From an uncultured Mesorhizobium sp. (GTDB lineage: Bacteria; Pseudomonadota; Alphaproteobacteria; Rhizobiales; Rhizobiaceae), in the NCBI GenBank assembly GCA_937958475.1, contig CALFXR010000153.1, positions 1 to 23,193 of the forward strand: DNA of 23,193 nt, in the 5' to 3' direction. A program made the translations under genes and the position numbers. The notes beneath the pieces were generated by a model. It ran no database searches and had not been told where the DNA came from. It worked only from the letters and a program-made list of their open reading frames with translations. Of this stretch, positions 8,110 to 15,450 are shown one piece after another (the first letter of the stretch is position 1; each line of letters starts with the position of its first letter).

Positions 8110-9138
8110 ATGACCGCGCCGCACAAGACCGACGTCCTGATCATCGGCGCCGGACCAGTCGGCCTGTTCGCGGTGTTCGAGTTGGGCCTGCTCGACCTGA
8201 AATGCCATCTCATCGACATCCTCGACCGGCCGGGCGGCCAGTGCGCCGAGCTCTATCCGGAGAAGCCGATCTACGACATCCCCGGCTGGCCTTCGATCTC
8301 GGCCCAGGGTCTCGTCGACAAGCTGATGGAGCAGATTTCGCCGTTCAATCCCGAATTCACCTTCAGCCGCATGGTGACGGCGCTCGAGCGCCTGCCCGAA
8401 GGCGGGTTCCGGGTGACCACGGACGAGAGCGAGGTCTTCGAGGCGAAGGTCGTCGTCATCGCCGCGGGCGGCGGATCCTTCCAGCCGAAACGACCGCCGA
8501 TTCCCGGCATCGAGGCTTTCGAGGAGAGGAGCGTCTTCTATTCGGTGCGCCGGATGGAAACGTTCCGCGGCCATGACCTCGTCATCGTCGGCGGCGGCGA
8601 TTCCGCCCTCGACTGGACGCTGAACCTGCAGCCGATCGCGCGCAGCGTGACGCTGGTGCACCGCCGGCCGGAATTCCGCGCCGCGCCGGACAGCGTCAAC
8701 AAGATGTTTGCGCTCCACGAGACGAAGCAGCTCGATTTCCGCATCGGCCAGGTGACCGGGCTCGGCGGCGCGAACGGCGAACTGAGCTCGGTCACGGTGA
8801 AGGGCCCCGACGGATCGGTCGAGGTGCCGTGCACCCGGCTGCTGCCGTTCTTCGGCTTGACGATGAAGCTCGGGCCGATCGCCGAGTGGGGGCTGAACCT
8901 GCACGAGAACCTGATCCCCGTCGACACCGAGAAGTTCCAGACGTCGGAACCGGGCATCTTCGCCATCGGCGACATCAACACCTATCCGGGCAAGCTGAAG
9001 CTGATCCTGTCGGGCTTCCACGAGGCGGCGCTGATGGCGCAGGCTGCCAAGCGCATCGTCAGCCCGGGCGAGCGTATCGTCTTCCAGTACACGACGTCGT
9101 CGACCAGCCTGCAGCGGAAGCTCGGCGTTACCGAATAG
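8110..9138 (+). CDS. Ferredoxin-NADP+ reductase, thioredoxin-reductase-like type
   Basis: This is a 342-residue flavoprotein. The FAD Rossmann motif GAGPVG is near residue 13, RPGGQCAELYPEKPIYDIPG near 45, the NADPH-binding GGGDSALDW in the middle, and the FAD-binding GIFAIGDI near the C-terminus. It lacks the CxxC redox pair of true thioredoxin reductases and ends in the extended TSSTSLQRKLGV segment. These traits mark the YumC/Chlorobium-type ferredoxin-NAD(P)+ reductases, which move electrons between NADPH and ferredoxin. It lies just after a [2Fe-2S] ferredoxin, its likely partner. ATG 8110 has GGGAA eight bases upstream. A longer frame starting further back overlaps the ferredoxin gene and is not credible. 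Confidence 0.93.
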   Translation: MTAPHKTDVLIIGAGPVGLFAVFELGLLDLKCHLIDILDRPGGQCAELYPEKPIYDIPGWPSISAQGLVDKLMEQISPFNPEFTFSRMVTALERLPEGGFRVTTDESEVFEAKVVVIAAGGGSFQPKRPPIPGIEAFEERSVFYSVRRMETFRGHDLVIVGGGDSALDWTLNLQPIARSVTLVHRRPEFRAAPDSVNKMFALHETKQLDFRIGQVTGLGGANGELSSVTVKGPDGSVEVPCTRLLPFFGLTMKLGPIAEWGLNLHENLIPVDTEKFQTSEPGIFAIGDINTYPGKLKLILSGFHEAALMAQAAKRIVSPGERIVFQYTTSSTSLQRKLGVTE

Positions 9139-9176
9139 CGGAGATTTCCGTCTCGCCGGATCGGCCGGCCGCGGCG

Positions 9177-9794
9177 CTACTCCGCCAGCGTTCCCGCGTC
9201 GATGCGCTCCATGCGATAGCGCAGCAGGCGCAGCAGCCGGCTCTCGAAATTAATTCCCTCGACCCGGTCGAAACGCTGCTGCTCCGCGTCGTGTTTGGCG
9301 AGCACCTGGTCGGTCACGGCAGCGGCCCTGGCTTCGGCCGTGGCGCAGTCGCGCTGCGGCGCGATCGCCTTCAGCGCGATCTCGAGCTCGCGCGCGTGGT
9401 TCTTGGCGATGACGACGTGGCTCTCCTCGTGCCGCTTGATGTCGGCGGAGAGCGTGTCCCAGATCAGCCGGACGTCGTCGTCGGCCTTCGACCGCTTGTT
9501 CCACCGCGGCAGGATGATGCGCGCATCGACGGTGACGCGGGCGTCGACGACGGCGCAACGGTCGTTCCTCATGCCGTATTTGATCCGCGACTTGAATTCC
9601 ATATGCGTGGCGCCGGGATGGCGGCTGCCGGTGCTGCGCACCTTGGGGCCCCGGACGTTGAGTTCGCGCTCGATCTCCTCGACCGTGACGCCGCCGATGG
9701 TGAAGTAGCTGTAGCTCTTGCTCAGGCCGGCGGCGGCGGCGGGGGCCAGCGCCAGGCACAGCAACGCGGCCGTCAGGAGGGTTCGCTTCGACAT
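9177..9794 (-). CDS. Secreted DUF922 protein, putative zinc-dependent protease
   Basis: A 205-residue protein with a clear signal peptide (positive start, hydrophobic 5-20, cleavage near Ala22), so it is periplasmic. It contains HEESH at residues 122-126, an HExxH zinc-protease signature. The pattern of YFTIGGVTVEEIERELN near the start and RHEESHVVIAKNHARELE is that of the DUF922 family, described as predicted secreted Zn-dependent proteases. Activity has not been shown, to my knowledge. It stands alone, convergent with the ferredoxin reductase gene and divergent from folP with 153 bases between. Its Shine-Dalgarno site is weak. It could equally be an HExxH protein without proteolytic activity. 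Confidence 0.85.
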   Translation of the reverse strand: MSKRTLLTAALLCLALAPAAAAGLSKSYSYFTIGGVTVEEIERELNVRGPKVRSTGSRHPGATHMEFKSRIKYGMRNDRCAVVDARVTVDARIILPRWNKRSKADDDVRLIWDTLSADIKRHEESHVVIAKNHARELEIALKAIAPQRDCATAEARAAAVTDQVLAKHDAEQQRFDRVEGINFESRLLRLLRYRMERIDAGTLAE

Positions 9795-9947
9795 CGCCCG
9801 GCACTCTGCGTGAGCACTCGGCCACAGGCAACGGAAATCTGGCGAAAGTACGGGCCGCAGCGAAAAGCCGCGGCGTGCGGTGTAAAATCCGTTGCAATTG
9901 CCCGAGGGGGGCATCACAAGGCGCCGACGACCCGAGGCATCGCCCCC

Positions 9948-10799
9948 ATGGACCCTAGACGTTGGACGCTGGCGCATGGGCGCCACCTCGATCTCGGCGG
10001 GAAGGCCGAGATCATGGGCGTGCTCAACGTGACGCCCGACAGTTTTTCCGACGGCGGCCGGTTCGTTTCGACCGATCGCGCGATCGAACAGGCAGCAAAG
10101 ATGATCGGGGAGGGCGCCTCGATCATCGATGTCGGCGGTGAATCCACCCGTCCGGGCGCCGCGCCGGTGTCGGCGGCCGAGGAGCAGGACCGCGTCCTGC
10201 CGATCGTCGAGACGCTGGCGAAGCGCGGCGACGCGCTGATCTCGCTCGACACCTATCGCGAGGAGACGGCGCGGTTGGGGATCGAAGCGGGCGCGCACAT
10301 CCTGAACGACGTCTGGGGCCTTCAGCGCGAGCCGGGCGTCGCCAACGTTGCGGCGGAAACCGGTGCAGGCCTCGTGATCATGCACACGTCGCGGGGCCGC
10401 GAGAAGCTTGCCGACGTCATCGAGGACCAGCGCCTGTTCCTGTCGCGGTCGCTGGAGATCGCCAGGGACGCCGGCGTCGCCGAACGGCAGATCGTGCTCG
10501 ATCCCGGCTTCGGCTTCGGCAAGGAGACGGCCGAGGAGAACCTCGACCTGATGGCGCGCTTCTCCGAACTCCTGGCGTTCGGTTTCCCGCTGCTCGCCGG
10601 GACGTCGCGCAAGCGCTTCGTCGGCGCGGTCACCGGGCGCGACGCCTCGGGCCGCGATCCCGGGACCGCGGCGACCAGCGTCATCCTGCGGCTGAAGGGC
10701 GCCGCGCTTTTCCGGGTGCACGATGTCGCAATCAACAAGGACGCGCTGGCCTTCGCCGATGCTATGCTCGCGCGCGAAAGAACCGAGCAAGGACGCTGA
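9948..10799 (+). CDS. folP: Dihydropteroate synthase
   Basis: A 283-residue TIM-barrel enzyme that joins p-aminobenzoate to hydroxymethyl-dihydropterin pyrophosphate in folate synthesis; it is the sulfonamide target. Visible motifs include GVLNVTPDSFSDGG (residues about 24-37), DVGGESTRPGA, SLDTYR, LNDVWG, MHTSRGR, LDPGFGFGKETAEENL and GTSRKRF, all in the family order. ATG 9948 has GAGG ten bases upstream. The frame stays open far upstream across the divergent DUF922 gene, but that extension has no homologous look. folB starts six bases after its stop, so folP, folB and folK form one operon. Confidence 0.97.
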   Translation: MDPRRWTLAHGRHLDLGGKAEIMGVLNVTPDSFSDGGRFVSTDRAIEQAAKMIGEGASIIDVGGESTRPGAAPVSAAEEQDRVLPIVETLAKRGDALISLDTYREETARLGIEAGAHILNDVWGLQREPGVANVAAETGAGLVIMHTSRGREKLADVIEDQRLFLSRSLEIARDAGVAERQIVLDPGFGFGKETAEENLDLMARFSELLAFGFPLLAGTSRKRFVGAVTGRDASGRDPGTAATSVILRLKGAALFRVHDVAINKDALAFADAMLARERTEQGR

Positions 10800-10805
10800 C
10801 GGCCG

Positions 10806-11165
10806 ATGTACCAGATCAGACTGAAGAACTGCGCGTTCTTCGCCCGCCACGGCGTCCATGACGAAGAGGAGGCGCTCGGCCAGCGCTTCTATGTCGACGC
10901 GGTGCTGAGCGTCGATCCGGGCCGCGCGCTGGACGAGGATTCGATCGAAGGCACGGTCGACTACGGCGTCGCCTTCGGCGTGATCGAGAAGATCATCACC
11001 GGCGAGCGGCGTTTCCTCATCGAGTCGCTGGCGCTGGAGGTCGGCAAGGCGCTGGCGGCGCGCTTTCCGCAGATCCGGCGTGCCGAGATCACCGTCCGCA
11101 AGCCGAACGCGCCCGTCGCCGGCGTGCTCGATCACGTCGAGGTGACCGTTGTCTGGCCACAGTGA
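10806..11165 (+). CDS. folB: Dihydroneopterin aldolase
   Basis: A 119-residue protein of normal family length. It cleaves 7,8-dihydroneopterin to 6-hydroxymethyl-dihydropterin, supplying FolK. The N-terminal IRLKNCAFFARHGVHDEEEA is the family signature. VDYGVAF, LIESLALEV and the C-terminal VRKPNAP complete the tunnelling-fold pattern, with the active-site Glu in LIESLA and Lys in VRKPNAP. It follows folP by six bases and its 3' end overlaps folK by 17 bases, so translation of folB and folK is probably coupled. Confidence 0.96.
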   Translation: MYQIRLKNCAFFARHGVHDEEEALGQRFYVDAVLSVDPGRALDEDSIEGTVDYGVAFGVIEKIITGERRFLIESLALEVGKALAARFPQIRRAEITVRKPNAPVAGVLDHVEVTVVWPQ

Positions 11166-11664
11166 ACGCCGCGCCTTCCTCAGCCTCGGCGGCAATCTCG
11201 ACGATCCGGAGCGCGCGATGGCTTCGGCGCTGCGCCTGCTCGACGCCGATCCGCTGACGCGCGTCGGCGCGGTCACGTCGCTCTACCGAACGCCGCCCTG
11301 GGGCAAGCTCGACCAGCCCGATTTCCTCAACGCCGCCGCCGAGATTCACACGCGGCGCGATCCGCGCGCGCTGCTCGACCTGTGCCTCGACACGGAACGG
11401 GCGTTGAAGCGGGTGCGCGAGGAGCGCTGGGGGCCGCGCATCGTCGACATCGATGTCCTGACGTTCGACGACCTCGCCGTGCACGAGGCCGGGCTTGAAG
11501 TGCCGCACCCGCGCATGCTGGACAGGGCCTTCGTGCTCATTCCGCTCGCCGAGATCGCGCCCGACCTGGTCGTCTCGGGCAAGACCATCGCCGAGCGCGC
11601 CGCGGCAATCGACGCAAGCGGCATCGTACGCCTGGACAGCGGCCGGGAGTGGTGGCGCCGCTGA
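11149..11664 (+). CDS. folK: 2-amino-4-hydroxy-6-hydroxymethyldihydropteridine pyrophosphokinase
   Basis: A 171-residue enzyme that pyrophosphorylates hydroxymethyl-dihydropterin to make the FolP substrate. Signature elements are FLSLGGNLDDP, SLYRTPPWG, DFLNAA, WGPRIVDIDVL (magnesium-binding Asp pair) and VPHPRMLDRAFVLIPLAEI. The start is a TTG at 11149, inside folB, supported by GAGG at 11139-11142 with six bases of spacing. No nearby ATG or GTG would keep the first beta strand intact. A rare start inside the upstream gene suggests expression tied to folB translation. Confidence 0.95.
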   Translation: MSGHSERRAFLSLGGNLDDPERAMASALRLLDADPLTRVGAVTSLYRTPPWGKLDQPDFLNAAAEIHTRRDPRALLDLCLDTERALKRVREERWGPRIVDIDVLTFDDLAVHEAGLEVPHPRMLDRAFVLIPLAEIAPDLVVSGKTIAERAAAIDASGIVRLDSGREWWRR

Positions 11665-11670
11665 CGCTTC

Positions 11671-11683
11671 GCCGGGCGCCGGC
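11671..11683. terminator. Short hairpin between convergent folK and kef genes
   Basis: GCCGG/CCGGC with a three-base loop fills the 31-base gap between the two stop codons. It is symmetric, so it could act on both transcripts, but it has no T run on either side. Confidence 0.3.
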
Positions 11684-11695
11684 TGCCAGGTCGCC

Positions 11696-13540
11696 TCAGT
11701 CGGCGCGTGCGCCGCGGGCGAGCGCGTCCTCGGTCTCTTCCGTCATCGCCTTGCCGGACTTCCGCGGCACGGCGAGCGGCGTCGGTACCGGGGCCGGCAT
11801 GTTGCCCTTCATGAAGCCGCGGCCGGCCTGGGCGCCGCCGGTCAGCTGCGCCTCGAAGCGGGCCTGGTCGCGGCGGCGGACGTCCTCGATGATTTCCGCG
11901 GCCTCGTCGGGGTCGACGCCGAGCGTCTGCAGCGTCTCCAGGCCGAAGGCGAAGGCCGACTCGACGGTCTCGCGGATGTGGTAGTCGGCGCCAGCCGCGA
12001 CCAAGCGCAGCGCGACGGCGCGGTCGTAGGCGCGCACCATCACCGGAACCAGCGGGTACTCGGCCTTCAGCAGTTCCGTGATGCGCACCGCCGTGTCGCC
12101 CTTGTCGACGCAGACCAGCACCGCCTGGGCGTGGCCGGCTCCCGCCGCGTGCAGGATGTCGAGACGCGTCCCGTCGCCGTAATAGACCTTGAAGCCGAAG
12201 TTGGCAGCGGCCTTGATCATATCGACGTCGTTGTCGATGATCGAGACCTCGACGCCGCGCAGCAGCAGCGGCTGGCTGGCGATCTGGCCGAAACGGCCGA
12301 AGCCGATGACCAGGACGTTGCCGCGCAACTCGTCCGGCCTGTCGACGCCGTCGGTCGAAATCTGCTCGTCCGGCATGAAACGGCGGTAGAGCGCGATGAG
12401 CACCGGGGTGAGCGCCATCGAGATGACGACGATGGCGGTCAGCGTCGCGTTCGCGTCGGCATCGATGATGCCGACGGCGGTGGCCGCGGCATAGAGGACG
12501 AAGGCGAATTCGCCGCCCTGGGCCATGAGCACGGCGCGCTCGAGTGCCTCGCGGTGGCTGGATTTCAGCACCCGCGCGACGACATAGATGGCGAGCGCCT
12601 TCACCGCCATGTAGGCGGGCACGTAGACGACGATCAGGCGCCAGTTGGCGGCGACGACCGACAGGTCGAGGGACATGCCGACGGCGAGGAAGAAAAGGCC
12701 GAGCAGGATGCCTCGGAACGGCTCGACGTCCGCTTCGAGCTGGTGGCGGAAGGTCGATTCCGAAAGCAGCACGCCGGCGAGGAAGGCGCCCATCGCCATG
12801 GACAGGCCGCCGAGCTGCATGGCCAGCGCCGACCCCAGCACGACGAGCAGCGCCGCCGCGGTCATCACCTCGCGGGCATGCGAATCGGCGAGAATGCGGA
12901 ACAGCGGGTTGAGCAGGTAGCGACCGGCGGCGACGAGGCCGAGGATCGAGCCGAGGCCGATGCCGACCGCCGTCAGCCGCGCGGCGATCCCGGTCTCCTC
13001 GGCCGAAGGAGCGGCAGGCGCCAGGAACGCCACGAGCGCGAGCAGCGGAACGATCGCCAGGTCTTCGAGCAGCAGGATCGAGACGATGCGCTGGCCCTTC
13101 GGCGTAGCCATCTCGCCGCGCTCCTCGAGGAGCTGCATGACGATGGCCGTCGAGGTCAGGACGAAGCCGGCGCCGGCGACGAAGGAAACGGCGACGGGAA
13201 AGCCGCCGAGGAGGCCGACGCCGGTCAGCGCCGCCGCGCAGGCGGCGGCCTGGAGGGCGCCGAGCCCGAAGATCTCGCGGCGCAGGCCCCACAGCCGCGA
13301 GGGCCGCATCTCCAGGCCGATGATGAACAGGAACATGACGACGCCGAGTTCGGCGACGTGAAGGATGGCGCCCGGATCGTTGAAGATGCCGAAGCCGAAC
13401 GGGCCGATGACGAGGCCGGCGGCGAGGTAACCGAGGATGGAGCCTAGCCCGGCGCGGCGGAAGATCGGCACGGCGACCACGCCGGCGCCGAGCAGCGCCA
13501 CGACCTGCACGAGTTCACTGCCGGACGCTTCGGCCGCCAT
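11696..13540 (-). CDS. CPA2-family potassium/proton antiporter with RCK (TrkA-N) domain, KefB/KefC-like
   Basis: A 614-residue protein. The first 385 residues form about a dozen membrane segments, with the family motifs ELGVVMFLFIIGLE (about 64-77) and LLLEDLAIVP (about 157-165). HQLEADVEPFRG (266-277) corresponds to the regulatory loop HALESDIEP of KefC. Residues about 407-525 are a TrkA-N domain with the nucleotide motif GFGRFG (413-418). A charged 80-residue tail follows. It probably exchanges potassium for protons in the inner membrane, gated by glutathione adducts or NAD(H). No KefF/KefG-type ancillary gene is next to it. ATG 13540 has AGAGGGA about eight bases upstream. The general family is certain; glutathione gating is inferred. 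Confidence 0.92.
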   Translation of the reverse strand: MAAEASGSELVQVVALLGAGVVAVPIFRRAGLGSILGYLAAGLVIGPFGFGIFNDPGAILHVAELGVVMFLFIIGLEMRPSRLWGLRREIFGLGALQAAACAAALTGVGLLGGFPVAVSFVAGAGFVLTSTAIVMQLLEERGEMATPKGQRIVSILLLEDLAIVPLLALVAFLAPAAPSAEETGIAARLTAVGIGLGSILGLVAAGRYLLNPLFRILADSHAREVMTAAALLVVLGSALAMQLGGLSMAMGAFLAGVLLSESTFRHQLEADVEPFRGILLGLFFLAVGMSLDLSVVAANWRLIVVYVPAYMAVKALAIYVVARVLKSSHREALERAVLMAQGGEFAFVLYAAATAVGIIDADANATLTAIVVISMALTPVLIALYRRFMPDEQISTDGVDRPDELRGNVLVIGFGRFGQIASQPLLLRGVEVSIIDNDVDMIKAAANFGFKVYYGDGTRLDILHAAGAGHAQAVLVCVDKGDTAVRITELLKAEYPLVPVMVRAYDRAVALRLVAAGADYHIRETVESAFAFGLETLQTLGVDPDEAAEIIEDVRRRDQARFEAQLTGGAQAGRGFMKGNMPAPVPTPLAVPRKSGKAMTEETEDALARGARAD

Positions 13541-13684
13541 CGCTGAAATCCCTCTTGCGACGGATCGATCTGTCCGCCTTGGCAGGAACTATGGGGTGCG
13601 GCAAAGCGACCTGCAACCGCGCGGCGCACGTCCCCGGCGCCGGCGGCGCGGATTTCCCCGAGAAGGAACGGGACGGGCCGGTGC

Positions 13685-14224
13685 CTACTTCTGCGCCACG
13701 GAACCGACGGCGGAGCCGTCGACGCGCTTCAGGTTCATGCCGATGACCGGCACGAGCTGCTTGGCGACGCGGACCGACACGGTGACGGTCATGTTGTCCT
13801 CGCTCGCCAGCTTGGCGATCATGGCGCCCTTCAGCGAGGCGCGGTTCAGCGAGAAGACGACCTTGCTGCCGTTGACGTTGCCGGAAACGACGTCGAGGCC
13901 CTTGCCCGCCGCGCCGTCCATGAAGGTGCCGCGGTAACCGTTGCCCTTGCGCTGGACGGAGGCGGACATGCGCTGGGTGAACAGGCCCACCCGGCACGAT
14001 CCGTCGAGAGTCATGCCGATCTGCTCGGTCGGCGCGCTGCCGGTGAAGGTGCAGGTGAACTTGGTACCCTTGTACTTTCCGGCCACGATCTCGCCGGGCC
14101 CGACCCATTCGCCCTTGACCTGCTGGAAGAACTTGCGGTCACGCTCGTTGGCGTTCGCTTCGCCACCAAAGCCGGCACCGAGAGCCACCGCGGCCACGAG
14201 GGCGGACAGGATTGCGCTTTTCAT
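13685..14224 (-). CDS. Exported protein of unknown function
   Basis: I do not recognise this 179-residue protein. It opens with a typical signal peptide (MKSAILSALV, hydrophobic to about 20, cleavage near EANA at 26). The mature part looks beta-rich, with alternating segments such as KFTCTFTGS, KVVFSLNRAS and MTVTVSVRV. It has two cysteines (58 and 77) that could form a disulfide. The repeated GEWVGPGEI, YRGTFMD and GNVNGSK pieces suggest a small periplasmic beta-barrel or sandwich of lipocalin-like type, which is only an impression. A GTG three codons upstream could also start it. It is 144 bases upstream of the antiporter gene on the same strand, with no clear link. Confidence 0.8.
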   Translation of the reverse strand: MKSAILSALVAAVALGAGFGGEANANERDRKFFQQVKGEWVGPGEIVAGKYKGTKFTCTFTGSAPTEQIGMTLDGSCRVGLFTQRMSASVQRKGNGYRGTFMDGAAGKGLDVVSGNVNGSKVVFSLNRASLKGAMIAKLASEDNMTVTVSVRVAKQLVPVIGMNLKRVDGSAVGSVAQK

Positions 14225-14355
14225 CGACGACACCCGGAAACGGAAACTGGGGAAGAGATTGACCGAACCTTGAACAGGATTGGTTAAGGCTTCGTCTATC
14301 GCTTCCCGATCCCGGGGACAATGCCGCCATGTCGACTCCCCCGCAAGCCCGGATT

Positions 14356-15450
14356 TCAGGCCGGGTTGACCGGCGGCTTCTCTCGCGTCGCCAGCGAGCC
14401 GAGTGCGGCGAGCATGTCGCCCATTCCCGGCCGTTTCACGGCGTCGAAGGGCAGGGGACGGGCGGCCTCCATCGCCGCCACGCCGATTCGCGCGGTCATC
14501 ATGCCGTTGACGACGCCTTCGCCGAGCTTCGCCGACAGCCTCGCCGCCAGCCCGTGGCCGACGAGTTGCTGGACGACGCTGTCGCCCGCCGCGATCGACC
14601 CGGTGACGGCAAGGTGCGCCAGAGCGCTTCTTGCAAGACGGAAGAAGCCCAGCGTGCCGGGGCGGCCGCCGTAGAGCTGGGCGATGCGGCGCACCAGCCT
14701 GGCGCACTCGAAGACGACGTAGGCGATGTCGACGACGGCGCGCGGGCTGACCGCGGTGACCAGCGAGACGCGCTTGGCGGCGTCGAGCACGAGCGTGCGG
14801 GCTTCGATATCGAGCGGCGCCAGGATCTCCTTTTCGGCGAGGCGGACCAGGTCGCGGCCGTCGATGATGTCGCCGCTCAGCTCGGCGAGCGCGCGCCGGC
14901 CGGCGGCCGTCTGCGGTCGCGCGGCGACGAGCGCCACCAGGCTGTCGACGACGGACCGTGCCGCCCGCGAATCGTCGCGCGCGACGGCTTCCCTCGCCCT
15001 TGCGCGCAGCCGCTCGACGGATGCGAGCCGCAGCAGGCCGAGCATCTCGCGGATCACGATGACGACGAGCGCGGCCGCGGCGACCGCTGCGGCGCCGGCG
15101 GCGACCCAGCCGAGCCATTCGGCCCGTTCGAACAGGTCGCGGATCAGTCGGTCGGCCCAGAGACCGAGCGCAAGCGAAACGAGAATGCCGAACGCGGCGA
15201 AGAAGACCGAGGCCAGCCGCGACCGCCGCTTCGGCGCGGCCGCCGGGGGCGGAAGTCCTTCCATCGCGTCCGGCAGGTCGAAGACGTCGATTTCAGCGGG
15301 CACGACCACCGCGGCGTCGTCTGCCCGCACCGCGCGCGGCGCCCGCCGAGGCGTTTCGGCGCCGGATCGGCCGGGCGCCTGCTTCGGCGTGGTATCCGCA
15401 GGCTTCTCGGGCTCGATGCGGAAGGCGGCGGGGCGTCTCGGCTCGGTCAT
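14356..15450 (-). CDS. ycjF: YcjF-like inner-membrane protein (TIGR01620/DUF697 family)
   Basis: A 364-residue protein. A charged, Pro-rich N-terminus of about 75 residues is followed by two membrane segments (about 79-103 and 112-137). The C-terminal DUF697-type domain contains VSPRAVVDIAYVVFE, LGFFRLARSALAHLAVTGSI and GEGVVNGMMTARIG. Its start codon overlaps the stop of ycjX by four bases (ATGA), as in the conserved ycjX-ycjF pair of proteobacteria, where E. coli relatives belong to the phage-shock-associated regulon. The exact function is unknown; a membrane partner for the YcjX GTPase is the usual inference. Confidence 0.92.
   Translation of the reverse strand: MTEPRRPAAFRIEPEKPADTTPKQAPGRSGAETPRRAPRAVRADDAAVVVPAEIDVFDLPDAMEGLPPPAAAPKRRSRLASVFFAAFGILVSLALGLWADRLIRDLFERAEWLGWVAAGAAAVAAAALVVIVIREMLGLLRLASVERLRARAREAVARDDSRAARSVVDSLVALVAARPQTAAGRRALAELSGDIIDGRDLVRLAEKEILAPLDIEARTLVLDAAKRVSLVTAVSPRAVVDIAYVVFECARLVRRIAQLYGGRPGTLGFFRLARSALAHLAVTGSIAAGDSVVQQLVGHGLAARLSAKLGEGVVNGMMTARIGVAAMEAARPLPFDAVKRPGMGDMLAALGSLATREKPPVNPA

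Noticed and set aside
9883..9888. TAAAAT as a -10 element for folP.
   Set aside because: No acceptable -35 sequence lies 16-18 bases upstream.
8829..9947. Upstream extension of the folP reading frame to 8829.
   Set aside because: It overlaps ferredoxin reductase and the DUF922 gene and has no family similarity; folP motifs and a ribosome site fit ATG 9948.
14266..14295. TTAACCA on the minus strand upstream of the exported-protein gene as a CtrA site.
   Set aside because: Only one half-site is present, with no second TTAA at proper spacing.
14225..15118. Upstream extension of the exported-protein frame to 15118 on the minus strand.
   Set aside because: It runs across ycjF in another frame and would bury the signal peptide that begins at 14224.
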